Part shown: positions 1 through 8,680 of the stretch, piece by piece
Layout: each line of letters starts with the position of its first letter
How positions within the stretch are numbered: the stretch's first letter is position 1
DNA from: Legionella drozanskii LLAP-1
GTDB taxonomy: Bacteria > Pseudomonadota > Gammaproteobacteria > Legionellales > Legionellaceae
Reading direction: 5' to 3'
Assembly (NCBI RefSeq): GCF_001467585.1
Contig: NZ_LNXY01000020.1
Location: 584,732 to 648,731 of the forward strand
DNA length: 64,000 nucleotides
The notes under the pieces: generated by a model
Told to the model about the DNA's origin: nothing
The model's database searches: none
What the model saw: the letters and a program-made list of their open reading frames with translations, nothing else
Made by a program: the position numbers and the translations under genes

Positions 1-35
1 TACCTCAGGGTTTTGGTCCTCATGGATTGGTTATG

Positions 36-112
36 CTAGGGGGCCTCTCCCCAGCTCTCCTGCGAAGGAAATCTCCTACTCGTTCGGGCGAGAGCTGGGA
101 GGGGAGAAAATC
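36..112. repeat. Palindromic repeat element at the window edge
   Basis: A C-rich arm at 50-59 (CCCAGCTCTC) is exactly complementary to 90-99 (GAGAGCTGGG), with further imperfect pairing of the CTCTCC and GGGGAG flanks. The loop carries GCGAAGG, a block also found in the palindrome at 27811-27876, so the two look like members of one dispersed family. It lies 3' of the response-regulator gene on the minus strand and could also act as its terminator. No coding frame is supported in bases 1-139. Confidence 0.45.
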
Positions 113-139
113 ACACTTCCAGACTGGTGCACCTACTTG

Positions 140-544
140 CTACGATTGTTCAGCATCTACTACTGCCCTATGCTGGAGATAGTGAATAACTTCCTTCACA
201 TTGGCAGGTGTAAACGGTTTATTAAAGTATCTCTCCATCCCCACGGCAATCGCTTTTTCTGCATAATCACGTCCGCCATGTGCAGTGACAGCAATGATGG
301 GGGTGTTTTTATTCATTGGACTATGTTGTTTAATCAATGAGGTCACTTCAAAACCATCAGGACCGTCGCCTAGTCCAATATCCATTAAAATAAGGTCATA
401 GGTGTGGAGCATTGTTTTTTCTAAAGCTATTCTTCCGTTAGCTGCGATGTCGACAAGGCAGCCCAGCTTGGCTAATTGGGCCTTAGCAACTATTTGCGCA
501 ATAAGTGTATCTTCAACTACAAGTACATGGAGAGGATGAATCAT
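140..544 (-). CDS. Stand-alone response regulator receiver protein
   Basis: A 134-residue CheY-like receiver domain with no output domain. Visible landmarks are the acidic pair E11-D12, the phospho-acceptor D55 (in LILMD), T87 in the AVTAH segment and K109 in the NKPF motif, so all phosphotransfer residues are present. The ATG is preceded by AAGGAA. It lies 137 bp downstream of a double-PAS histidine kinase on the same strand and is the obvious partner for it (inference). It could relay phosphate to another protein, as single-domain regulators do. Nothing ties it specifically to chemotaxis: no che genes are nearby. Confidence 0.85.
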   Translation of the reverse strand: MIHPLHVLVVEDTLIAQIVAKAQLAKLGCLVDIAANGRIALEKTMLHTYDLILMDIGLGDGPDGFEVTSLIKQHSPMNKNTPIIAVTAHGGRDYAEKAIAVGMERYFNKPFTPANVKEVIHYLQHRAVVDAEQS

Positions 545-681
545 TCTTATTCCTTCTAGTTAGCGCTATTTTTTTGCAATAAAAAATCGGTCTAACGTTG
601 AATTCCATATAGTGCCAAAATACCATTATACAATTGTTAGTGAATACTTAATAATTTTTAAGGCGAAAAATTTGTATCCTT

Positions 682-2235
682 CTAGTTAATTAATTCATCA
701 AGTAAGGGTCTTTTAAATGGGAGTGTGCAAATAAACGTGGTTCCTTTATCTGGACTACTAACGACATCAATTTCACCTTCCAAATCTTCAATAAGTTGCT
801 TAACAATGTTAAGGCCCAAACCAGCGCCTTTGTATTTATTTTGGTTCGCCGGGTGTAAACGGTAAAATTTTTCGTATATGAGATTTTGTTCATCCAATGA
901 AATACCAATTCCTGTATCCGCGATTAGCAATTGTAGAATAAAATTCTTCTCATCAAGCTGTTTTCCTAGTTTCACACTGACTGTAATACTGCCTTTGTCA
1001 GTAAATTTGATGGCATTACTTAATAAGTTCATGACGATGCGTTGAATACGTCGAGGATCGCCAATAAAAAGAGTGGGCAGCTTGTCATCATAATCACAAT
1101 TCAGATCAAGTTGTTTGATGGTTGCAGCTGCTTTCTCCATAGCAATGACTTTTTCAATCGTCTTTTTAAGATCAAATTTCTTAGCAAGTACTGGCCAATT
1201 CTCTGAGGGATTGCGAGTAAAATCTAAAATATCATTTAAAAATTCTATAAATTCTTTGGCGGAAAGATAGGTAATTTCGAGTTGCTCCTTTTTTTCAACA
1301 TTGGTTTCAGTTTCGGCTAAAAACTCGACCATGCTGTAAATCCCGCTAAAAGGTGTTCTTAATTGATGCTCCATATTACGTAAAAATTCGGTTTTAGCCC
1401 GATTAGCAGCATCTGCTGCAATCTGCGATTTACTCAGCGCTTCCTCCATTTTTTTTCGCTCAGTAATGTCAAAAGAAATTCCCAAAATGCCCACCACTTC
1501 GCCTGCTTTATTAAATAAAGGGGATTTTTTGGATAAGAAAATAGATACTTCCTCTGAGTTGGCGAGTTGGGATGCTTCTTCCCTTGTTATTGTTTTTTGG
1601 CCTCTCATTACTTCCAAATCAGATTCTCTGAGAAAATCAGCCTCATGACTCCAAGGCATTTCATAATCCGTTTTACCAATCATTGATTTAGGCTCGGCAA
1701 AACCTGCAGATTTCGCTTGAGCAAAATTACATCCTTGAAAAACAGAATCTTTATTTTTCCAATACACATGTCCCGGCAAATTATCTAGAATGCTAGCTAA
1801 GGTAAGTTCTGCTTCCTCTTTTTCAATACGATTTCTTTCTTCCTTCGCTTTCCTCTCTGTAATATTAATGGAGATCCCTGCAATTCCTATGATTTCTCCT
1901 ACACTGTTAAACAGAGGAATTTTTTGAGTCAGATAGATACACATTTCGTTATCTGCTTCCATACCTTCTTCCTCAAAAAGGCGAGGCAAACCCGTTGCCA
2001 TGACTTCCATGTCATGTTTTCTAATCTCACAGGCTAATTTGTGTGGGAAAAGATCGAAATCAGTTTTACCAACAATTTCCGTTGCTGAACTGAGTCCAAA
2101 ATTTTGAGCGAGTACTTGGTTACAAGCGAGATAGCGAAAATGATTATTTTTCCAATAAATATAAACGGGCATGCGTTCGAAAATTTGTTTATACAAATCA
2201 AATTGCTTAAGCAGACTGTCATAGTCCAAAGCCAT
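682..2235 (-). CDS. PAS-PAS sensor histidine kinase
   Basis: A 517-residue cytoplasmic kinase with no membrane segments. Two PAS/PAC modules (about residues 14-130 and 145-262) each contain a YWKN core and end in ITERK. They are followed by a HisKA dimerisation domain with the phospho-acceptor H290 (NMEHQLRTP) and a HATPase domain with an N box (N403, N407), G1 box DTGIGIS at 440-446 and G2 box GAGLGL at 470-475. The kinase core is intact. The start has a good ribosome site (CGGAG). The PAS repeats suggest sensing of a soluble ligand, redox state or cofactor. The likely partner is the receiver protein just downstream. The signal is unknown. Confidence 0.88.
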   Translation of the reverse strand: MALDYDSLLKQFDLYKQIFERMPVYIYWKNNHFRYLACNQVLAQNFGLSSATEIVGKTDFDLFPHKLACEIRKHDMEVMATGLPRLFEEEGMEADNEMCIYLTQKIPLFNSVGEIIGIAGISINITERKAKEERNRIEKEEAELTLASILDNLPGHVYWKNKDSVFQGCNFAQAKSAGFAEPKSMIGKTDYEMPWSHEADFLRESDLEVMRGQKTITREEASQLANSEEVSIFLSKKSPLFNKAGEVVGILGISFDITERKKMEEALSKSQIAADAANRAKTEFLRNMEHQLRTPFSGIYSMVEFLAETETNVEKKEQLEITYLSAKEFIEFLNDILDFTRNPSENWPVLAKKFDLKKTIEKVIAMEKAAATIKQLDLNCDYDDKLPTLFIGDPRRIQRIVMNLLSNAIKFTDKGSITVSVKLGKQLDEKNFILQLLIADTGIGISLDEQNLIYEKFYRLHPANQNKYKGAGLGLNIVKQLIEDLEGEIDVVSSPDKGTTFICTLPFKRPLLDELIN

Positions 2236-2254
2236 AAAATACTCCGTAGCTTTT

Positions 2255-3538
2255 CTATGGATTTAGCATTGCATAGGCATCATGGGCTTCACCTTGATAC
2301 TTGAGTTGCAATTGCTTTATCTCATCCTTTAGTTTAGTTGCGTAAATATGTCTTAAAAAAAATAGGGTTCGGTTTTCTTGAGAGCAGCCTGACTCTAAAG
2401 CATAACGTCTCAAATTCATTAAGTTATCCCTATGTTGAGCAGCAATTTGATTGCTATCCGAAATTAACAGAAAAGGATTATTTCTAAATGTTTCTAATCG
2501 TTTTCCTGAATATTGCGGATGAATTGCTGTGTTAGCCAAAATTATTTTTAACGGACTCTCTTTAAGGACACGCTGGATATAATGTTCAATCGATTCCTGT
2601 TCATAAACAATTTCACCAGCAATAACCATGCAGTAATCCAGCGGCTGTGAACTGCTATTTACTAAATCATAATCATTTGTTCCTTCTTTACCAACCAATA
2701 AGAAGTAAACTAAATCTGACTTAAATGCTGATGATTGAGGTATACGTTGCACGAGTAATAAAACCGGTATTTTTTTTTGAATACTGTGATAAAAAATTAT
2801 TTGGCTGACAGTGTAGCAAGGTAATACCATTCTGTCCTCATCTGAAATAAGACATAATTTTGGTAAAATATCCGTATAACCCAATTCAGCAGGCAATTCT
2901 TGGGCAATATTTTGAATAAAAAGGCAACCTAACCTACAAATGAGCTGTTGATAGCGATAGGTTAGGCGTCTAGCGCGGTATTTGGAAATATGAAATTCTC
3001 GAGTGATGTGTTCTAAATTCATGGCTATAGGCACATCATCTTTACGAATATTGAAATGCGTCAAAAAATTACAGGCAATAATAAAGGCAAATTCCTGCTG
3101 TAAATTAAATAGAAGCTGATGTCTACTCAGAAAACCACTTATTTTTTCAACGCCATCGAGCTGTTTATTATAAACAACAGCTTGCTTAATTGCATTTTCC
3201 CATTCGCAAATCACATCTTCAATCTGCAATTTATATCTTTTAAAGCGTTCAATCTCATGATGAAATTCAGCGAAAGCTTCCGCTGAACTAAGCCATTTTT
3301 TACTGAGATGAAAAAGTTTATAAGCTCTAATTTGGCAAAGGTTTTCTCCGATTTGCGGATCGAAGGCCTGCAGATTGCCATCAATAAACAACTCTAAAGC
3401 GCGTATTGAAAAATCAACAATGGCTCGAATCAAATAAAGATCATCAATTTTTTGATGTTTGTTAACAAGCGCAGCATTTTCTGCATAAGGAAGAAGAAAA
3501 AGAATGTTGCAAACTATATCAAACGACTTATTTTGCAT
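2255..3538 (-). CDS. Unknown protein upstream of the sensor kinase
   Basis: A protein of about 427 residues that I do not recognise. It is mostly helical and soluble. Around the middle is a segment (HITREFHISKYRARRL) that could form a helix-turn-helix, which would fit a regulator, but this is weak. I start it at the ATG at 3538 because the longer frame to 3601 would begin inside the preceding small transporter gene and has no ribosome site. It ends 19 bp before the kinase start, so co-transcription with the kinase is likely and a role in the same signalling circuit is a reasonable guess. Confidence 0.7.
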   Translation of the reverse strand: MQNKSFDIVCNILFLLPYAENAALVNKHQKIDDLYLIRAIVDFSIRALELFIDGNLQAFDPQIGENLCQIRAYKLFHLSKKWLSSAEAFAEFHHEIERFKRYKLQIEDVICEWENAIKQAVVYNKQLDGVEKISGFLSRHQLLFNLQQEFAFIIACNFLTHFNIRKDDVPIAMNLEHITREFHISKYRARRLTYRYQQLICRLGCLFIQNIAQELPAELGYTDILPKLCLISDEDRMVLPCYTVSQIIFYHSIQKKIPVLLLVQRIPQSSAFKSDLVYFLLVGKEGTNDYDLVNSSSQPLDYCMVIAGEIVYEQESIEHYIQRVLKESPLKIILANTAIHPQYSGKRLETFRNNPFLLISDSNQIAAQHRDNLMNLRRYALESGCSQENRTLFFLRHIYATKLKDEIKQLQLKYQGEAHDAYAMLNP

Positions 3539-3548
3539 CTTCTTACAC

Positions 3549-3830
3549 TCAATTCCTATTGATATAGTTGTAATAGATAATGAGGATCGTGACAGTGCCA
3601 CAGCTTAGGATACTTAGCAAATACCCGCCAGCAAGCAAGTAATCTTTCTCTACTAATCCATGAAATAGAGTAAAAAGCTGAATCACGTTAAACCCTCCAA
3701 AAGTGATTAGTGATACGCCTTGGGCCGTTTTATTTTTAAGCAGAGTCAAAATTTGCGGGATAAAAAGAGCAGCATTAGCCAAAAGACTGAGAGAAAAACC
3801 AAATTGAACAAGGTTCTCAGTGAACGACAT
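3549..3830 (-). CDS. SemiSWEET / PQ-loop small transporter
   Basis: About 93 residues with three hydrophobic helices and the PQ-loop signature (FIPQI followed by a KNKTAQGVS turn) in the first helix. This is the form of bacterial SemiSWEET/MtN3 sugar transporters, which dimerise into a six-helix channel. The ATG at 3830 is preferred over 3860 for its upstream GGA and because the family usually begins just before the first helix. It is the first gene of a tight minus-strand run and ends 10 bp before the next start. The substrate cannot be told from sequence. Confidence 0.75.
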   Translation of the reverse strand: MSFTENLVQFGFSLSLLANAALFIPQILTLLKNKTAQGVSLITFGGFNVIQLFTLFHGLVEKDYLLAGGYLLSILSCGTVTILIIYYNYINRN

Positions 3831-3998
3831 GCTTATTCCATTACTCTTAAAAAGCGCCATTATAGCGTTTTTTTAAGCTGAATGGCTATCAGTCCAACAT
3901 AATTTATAAAAATTAGCTAACCAATTGATTTGATAGTATATTTTCCATATCCTCAACCATGGTTTGAGTCGATGACGCATAATTTATGCCCAAACAAT

Positions 3999-4380
3999 TT
4001 ATAAGTTTCCCCCAAAGCCCTGAGCTCTTAGCGGAGAGATACTTTGTCTATTGTCTGCTTTCCAAGATTGAATGCTTTGAAATGCCTCGCCAATGTCATT
4101 GCTAGGGATACCAGCCTGTTCGTTGTATAACTTTTTCAAGGCTTCAAACTTTTGAATAGTATTTTCGCCATAGGGATCTTTTTTTAAGAGCTGCTCCATA
4201 CGTTGAAATATTTGCGTTAACCTGATTTTTTTATCTTGGTTTGCTTCAAAGCTATCGGGCGGAAGAGGAAATACGTAAAAATGCTCTAGCGGCTAGTTCT
4301 TCCCCGGTTTCTGGACTAGGATTTTCTGTTATTTCACCCTCTTCAATTTCTATCACTGGTGGCTGCTAATTAGCTTCAAA
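3999..4380 (-). pseudogene. Frameshifted remnant of a larger gene
   Basis: A 66-residue open frame (3999-4199, start M-E-Q-L-L) continues upstream without a stop as far as a TAG at 4293-4295. A neighbouring frame then supplies a sensible acidic segment (VIEIEEGEITENPSPE, then EELAARAF) across about 4285-4360. A single frameshift near 4280 would join them into one C-terminal region. I read this as the decayed tail of a larger protein. The acidic patch is of the type seen near the C-terminus of Dot/Icm effectors, but identity is unknown. The 66-residue frame could alternatively be a real small gene. Confidence 0.4.
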
Positions 4381-4439
4381 ATCAGGTCATTGCGTGTGTA
4401 CAAGCAAGCGTAATTGTCCAACAAAGAAAAAAATAAAAG

Positions 4440-5300
4440 TTAATTCAGAAGAGCAAGCAAAGCACCTAGGAGAAGGATAGCTACCCCTACGAATTGAATT
4501 AAACTAACTGTTTCACCTAAAAGCGTGACCCCAAAGATAAGCACAAATACCGGTTCTAATACGGATAAAATAGAGGCTTGCAATGACCCAATGTGCTGCA
4601 ATCCTTTTAACAATAAAAGAATTGGCAAAGAGGTGCAAATTACGCTAAGTCCAATAAGATTTAACCAAACATTGGTTCCTTGAGGCACTATAAAACTATG
4701 ATCAACCAACACGGCTATAAAACAACTAGACATAGCGCCAAAACAGACAAGTAGTGTGGAAACAAGTGCCGGTGCGGTAGTATTTTTGCTCGTGATAATA
4801 TAGAAAGCATATAAAAGAGCCGATAATAGACTTAATAAAATACCGATAAGATTAAATTGAAATGAGCCACCGCGCATTAAGCAAAACATGCCAATAAAAA
4901 TCATAATCACTGCAATATAATAGCTGCGCCTCACAGGTTGATTGTACAGAAAGAAATTAAGCATCATGACGATTGCAGGATAAGTAAAAAACAAGACCAT
5001 TGCTAATCCCGAACCAATATTTTTTGCCGCCACGAAGTAGAGAATTGAACTAGCGCCATAAAATGCGCCGCCATAAATAAAGATATTGATAAATGCTTTT
5101 CTTGAAAATGATTGGCCCTTTGCTTGCGGCAAAATTAATAAGCCCATGAACAATCCTGAGAATAAAAAACGCCAAAAAAGCATATTTGGAACTGAAATAT
5201 GCGCGTTGAGTACGCTAATGCCAAAATATCCTATTAGCCCAAAAAAAAGGCCTGATAATGCGACATAAAAAATGCTTTTATTTTGATCATGGTGATTCAT
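4440..5300 (-). CDS. DMT-superfamily (EamA) exporter
   Basis: A 286-residue integral inner-membrane protein with about ten hydrophobic helices in two homologous halves, as in the EamA family of drug/metabolite exporters. The second half ends with the family-typical LEPVFVLIFGVTLLGE segment before the last two helices. The length is normal. It is a single gene on the minus strand, flanked by a gene remnant and a divergent secreted-protein gene. The substrate is unknown; family members export amino acids, purines or toxic metabolites. Confidence 0.85.
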   Translation of the reverse strand: MNHHDQNKSIFYVALSGLFFGLIGYFGISVLNAHISVPNMLFWRFLFSGLFMGLLILPQAKGQSFSRKAFINIFIYGGAFYGASSILYFVAAKNIGSGLAMVLFFTYPAIVMMLNFFLYNQPVRRSYYIAVIMIFIGMFCLMRGGSFQFNLIGILLSLLSALLYAFYIITSKNTTAPALVSTLLVCFGAMSSCFIAVLVDHSFIVPQGTNVWLNLIGLSVICTSLPILLLLKGLQHIGSLQASILSVLEPVFVLIFGVTLLGETVSLIQFVGVAILLLGALLALLN

Positions 5301-5428
5301 AAATCATCTTCAATATTTTTTATTATACTTAGGAGAGGAGCATATTATTTAAATATATCAGTGAAATGGAATCAACATAATTTGTTGACTGATGTAGTTT
5401 CAAGGATAACTTAGGCCAGGGAGCAGCA

Positions 5429-5719
5429 ATGAAAAAATATATTTTAGCGCTTTTCTTATTGGGTATGGTGATTTTAGCTAATACAAGTTATGCGATAGCA
5501 CTAAACAATACGAGTGTTCAGATTGGTACTGACAGAGGAACGAGCAGTTTCCCCATGTCTGGGATGAATACTACTCCAACGAAAATGATCGGTACAGATG
5601 CACACGTAGTTAATCCTGATGCTCCTTTTACAAAACCTGAATATGCACCGGGAGGCGTTTGGCCTTTAGCACCTAGCTATACCCCACAAGCACCTGCAAC
5701 GAGTAGTGTAACGCATTGA
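5429..5719 (+). CDS. Small exported Pro/Thr-rich protein
   Basis: A 96-residue protein with a clear Sec signal peptide: a KK start, a hydrophobic core LALFLLGMVILA and likely cleavage after SYA (residue 22) or a few residues later. The mature part is low in charge and rich in P, T, S and A, with no Cys and no recognised domain. The ATG has a strong ribosome site (AGGGAGCAGCA). It is divergent from the DMT gene and convergent with the PP2C-like gene. It is probably periplasmic or surface exposed; the function is unknown. Confidence 0.7.
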   Translation: MKKYILALFLLGMVILANTSYAIALNNTSVQIGTDRGTSSFPMSGMNTTPTKMIGTDAHVVNPDAPFTKPEYAPGGVWPLAPSYTPQAPATSSVTH

Positions 5720-5741
5720 TGGCCTTTTTCAGCTAACCCGT

Positions 5742-7292
5742 TTAGACGCCGAGTAGTGGGCCATCAAGTCTATATTGTTGTTGTCTATCAATTTGTTTAT
5801 TTTCGGTAGGAGGGGCTGACTTAAAGAAAGCCTCATATTTACGCGTTTTCACCAGGGCGAGTTCTTTTGCATATTGTTCACCGTTTGTATTAAATAAATC
5901 AAAAGGGCTTCTCCCTGTTGTGAGATGCACGGCTTCAGAAACAAAAAGGCTTGGTAATCCCAAAGTAATAATACTGACAATAATAAAAATAATCCCAAAA
6001 ATAAATTTTAATGCAGAAACGTTATCATCCTGCTTGATAACCTCCACATTTTTAAGGCCGGTCTCAGAATGGTTGCTATCCAAAAAATGATAGAACTTTT
6101 CGATTTTGGTTTTTTTAGTCTCATGGGAATTTTCTAAGATAGCAAGTAATTGTTTAAGCAAGGGAGCGATTTGTTTTCCAGTAGAGGTATTTTGATCTAA
6201 ATTTTCTTGGTAGATTTTAGTTATAGAAAAAAGTTTTAGAATAATAAGTTTAAATTCACTTTCGTCATACGAATAAGGATTATCCCTTTTATACTCTAGC
6301 TCATTATTGTTAACACTTAATTGTTGTGTGGCATAAGCCTCGCGATTTAAATTACATTGCTTCTTGAAAAAATCACCTATAAAGTAGGCTGCTAATGTGG
6401 ACACTAATACTTCCTGCTGACCACCATATAATCCTAATAAGAAAGCAGGTGTGTCTTTATTAATACTTTGAATAGCAGCAGAAAGATTCTCGCGAGTATT
6501 GGGTTTTGCCTTTTCTATTAATAAGCGAGCTAGTTCGCTCTCTTGTTTTGTTCCGGGGGAGTCGAGTTGGTTTAAAACCCTCAGTAAATGACTTTCATTT
6601 CCTTCTTTGGTTTGATTATTTTTACCTGCTGCATCGCTAAAGCCATAACAAACCGAAATGACTTGAATTCTCCCAATTTTCTCCTGAGCGATTCCTAGGT
6701 CTTGGGCTGCTTCCGCTATATTGACAATATCGATACTTGAGTTTGCACAAACAGCAGATTTTTTAAAGCCGTTATGACCTATAGAACGTAAAACAGCAGG
6801 TGAATAAATCTTCGGATTGTATTTTGGTAGTGTAACTTTATGAGCAATACTGCCACCGTCCCTTTTACTCGTGGACTCCTCCGGCTTATCATGTCTATGT
6901 ATTACTGAGTTTAATCGACGAACTCCAAGAGGTTTGCCATCGTTGTCATAAAGAACAAGGAATGCGGATGCATCTGCTACAGTAGCGGTAATTAAATTTC
7001 CCTTGCCATCATAAATTGTCGTTGAGGCAGACGTACCTGTCTTGCTTTCCATACCTTTGGCTTCTTCATCTATGAGCCGGTGGCTTGTCCATAGTCGGTG
7101 AGCAATTTTTTGCGGAGCTAATTGTTGCGTTTTACCTGGGGGAGTTAACTCTTTGGTAGTCAGTGTTTGCCATACTATGGCATTTTTTCGTGGGGTAGGG
7201 CTATTTTGGCATTCGTAATATCCAAATTGAAAATCTTCGTTAGCTCCATATTTTTCTTCAGGGAGGGGAGGAAGAGAAAGAATTCTGACCAT
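5742..7292 (-). CDS. Degenerate PP2C-like protein with a C-terminal membrane segment
   Basis: About 516 residues. The first 280 match the PP2C phosphatase layout: a GTSAST strand, then VADASA at about 105-110 where active enzymes have GDSRA, then LRSIG, then CYGFSD at about 215-220 where they have the metal-binding DGLWD, then RENLSAA at about 267 in place of DN-T. The key metal-binding aspartates are therefore changed and it is probably not an active phosphatase. A hydrophobic segment lies at about 429-451 (FGIIFIIVSIITLGLP), followed by a basic/acidic tail. A TTG start at 7322 is possible, but a TATAAT on the minus strand at 7324-7329 suggests the ATG at 7292. Candidate secreted effector (inference). 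Confidence 0.65.
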   Translation of the reverse strand: MVRILSLPPLPEEKYGANEDFQFGYYECQNSPTPRKNAIVWQTLTTKELTPPGKTQQLAPQKIAHRLWTSHRLIDEEAKGMESKTGTSASTTIYDGKGNLITATVADASAFLVLYDNDGKPLGVRRLNSVIHRHDKPEESTSKRDGGSIAHKVTLPKYNPKIYSPAVLRSIGHNGFKKSAVCANSSIDIVNIAEAAQDLGIAQEKIGRIQVISVCYGFSDAAGKNNQTKEGNESHLLRVLNQLDSPGTKQESELARLLIEKAKPNTRENLSAAIQSINKDTPAFLLGLYGGQQEVLVSTLAAYFIGDFFKKQCNLNREAYATQQLSVNNNELEYKRDNPYSYDESEFKLIILKLFSITKIYQENLDQNTSTGKQIAPLLKQLLAILENSHETKKTKIEKFYHFLDSNHSETGLKNVEVIKQDDNVSALKFIFGIIFIIVSIITLGLPSLFVSEAVHLTTGRSPFDLFNTNGEQYAKELALVKTRKYEAFFKSAPPTENKQIDRQQQYRLDGPLLGV

Positions 7293-7397
7293 GCCATTAT
7301 TTAAACAAGTAAATGTGTTCAAAATTATAACAAAAATGATCGATCTAATCCAGACTAATTACGGTAAAAAACATTTTGTTAGATCCAAGGGGAGCAT

Positions 7398-8561
7398 TTA
7401 AAGCGTCACAAAATGATTTACTAATCTAGAAATTACTGTTTCGCACTCTTTAAGTTGTTCAATAGTTACATATTCGTTAGCACGATGCGCTTGTTCAATG
7501 CTGCCTGGACCGCAAATAACGGTTGGTATTTTTGAGAGATGATAAAATCCTGCTTCGGTAGCATAGGCTACTTTGGATTTTTTCTTCACTTGGGTCATTT
7601 CGCGGATCAGTTGGGTAATCTCTTCGTTTTCGGAAGTATTTAATCCCGGGCCTCCGCCTGAAATTTTTGCCAACTCGATGGTAGCTTCGGGATACTCTTT
7701 ATGCAATTCAGGTAATAAGGTTTCATGGATATACAATTGAATTTTATCGACAATTTCTTGGGGATTGAGATGAGGTAAATAGCGAAATTCAAAGGCAAAT
7801 TCACACCATTCTGGAATGATGTTATAAGCGCTACCGCCATGAATCATATTCGTAGTTACTGTGGTGAAAGGGATATCGAAATCATTATCAAAAGGACCTT
7901 GTTTTTTAAATTGATTTCCTAATTCACGCAAATATCTGATCAACTCTGCTGCATGCTCGACAGCATTACAGCCCTGCGTAGTTAGGGAGGAATGCACTGC
8001 AGCACCGTGGATTCGACAGCGGAATAACAATCTTCCCTTATTTGCAGTCACCGGCTTCATGCTGGTAGGTTCGCCGATAATGCAACCTTCAGGTTCGATT
8101 TCCCATTTTTTTAGACTTTCCAATAAAGAAGGAATGCCTAAACAGCCAATTTCTTCGTCATAAGAAAAAACAAAATGAAAGGGTTTAGCTAATTTAAGTT
8201 TGCAAAATTCAGGTAAAAGTGTAAGTAAGACAGCAAGAAAACCTTTCATATCCGCAGTACCACGACCATAAAGACACCCATGTCGCTCGCTCAATTCAAA
8301 GGGATTCGTATCCCAATCCTGACCATCAACAGGCACCACATCGGTATGACCAGAAAGAATAATTCCACCTTTGGTGTTCCCATCGTGAGCTGGTAAAGTG
8401 ACAAATAAATTGGCCTTGGATTTGCTCTCATCATAAATCAGTTGAGGAGAAAGCTGATGCAGCTTATACCAGTCATGAACGACCCCAATTAATTGCAAAT
8501 TCGAATTGCGAGAAGTGGTATCGAAGGCAACAAGACGTTTTAGCCATTCCGTGGTGTTCAT
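7398..8561 (-). CDS. argE: Acetylornithine deacetylase
   Basis: A 387-residue M20-family metallopeptidase of normal ArgE length. Zinc-site motifs are present: SGHTDVVPVDG, GRGTADMKG, the catalytic EE in DEEIGC, GEPT, and the late GPGSIEQAH containing the last His ligand. The dimerisation domain lies between. ArgE hydrolyses N-acetylornithine to ornithine and acetate in arginine synthesis. The ATG is preceded by AAGGACC. It appears to be transcribed alone. A related M20 amidase (for example succinyl-diaminopimelate desuccinylase) is less likely given the HTDVVPV and GTADMKG wording. Confidence 0.85.
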   Translation of the reverse strand: MNTTEWLKRLVAFDTTSRNSNLQLIGVVHDWYKLHQLSPQLIYDESKSKANLFVTLPAHDGNTKGGIILSGHTDVVPVDGQDWDTNPFELSERHGCLYGRGTADMKGFLAVLLTLLPEFCKLKLAKPFHFVFSYDEEIGCLGIPSLLESLKKWEIEPEGCIIGEPTSMKPVTANKGRLLFRCRIHGAAVHSSLTTQGCNAVEHAAELIRYLRELGNQFKKQGPFDNDFDIPFTTVTTNMIHGGSAYNIIPEWCEFAFEFRYLPHLNPQEIVDKIQLYIHETLLPELHKEYPEATIELAKISGGGPGLNTSENEEITQLIREMTQVKKKSKVAYATEAGFYHLSKIPTVICGPGSIEQAHRANEYVTIEQLKECETVISRLVNHFVTL

Positions 8562-8630
8562 TGATGAGGTCCTTATCGAGCAATTTTGGTAATAATGAAT
8601 TATATATTATTTGCTGGAGAAATTGTGCGA

Positions 8631-8664
8631 AACCTAGTGAGGAAGATATCTTCCTCACTAGGTT
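8631..8664. terminator. Perfect 34-bp palindrome
   Basis: Bases 8631-8647 (AACCTAGTGAGGAAGAT) are followed at once by their exact reverse complement at 8648-8664, so the hairpin has no loop beyond the central bases. It lies 17 bp 3' of the coiled-coil protein gene and before argE on the same strand. The site fits a terminator for the former, but only three T follow on the minus strand, so a protein-binding palindrome is also possible. Confidence 0.5.
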
Positions 8665-8680
8665 GATTGTAGATCTAAAA

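Noticed and set aside
140-544. Receiver protein as the CheY of the flagellar-type system
   Set aside because: It lies beside a PAS kinase, there are no che genes here, and the FliM of the cluster has no CheY-binding peptide.
3539-3601. N-terminal extension of the unknown protein at 2255-3538
   Set aside because: It would overlap the end of the SemiSWEET gene, has no ribosome site and odd composition.
8473-8658. 61-codon minus-strand frame overlapping the start of argE
   Set aside because: Out-of-frame shadow that includes the palindrome; no ribosome site or domain.
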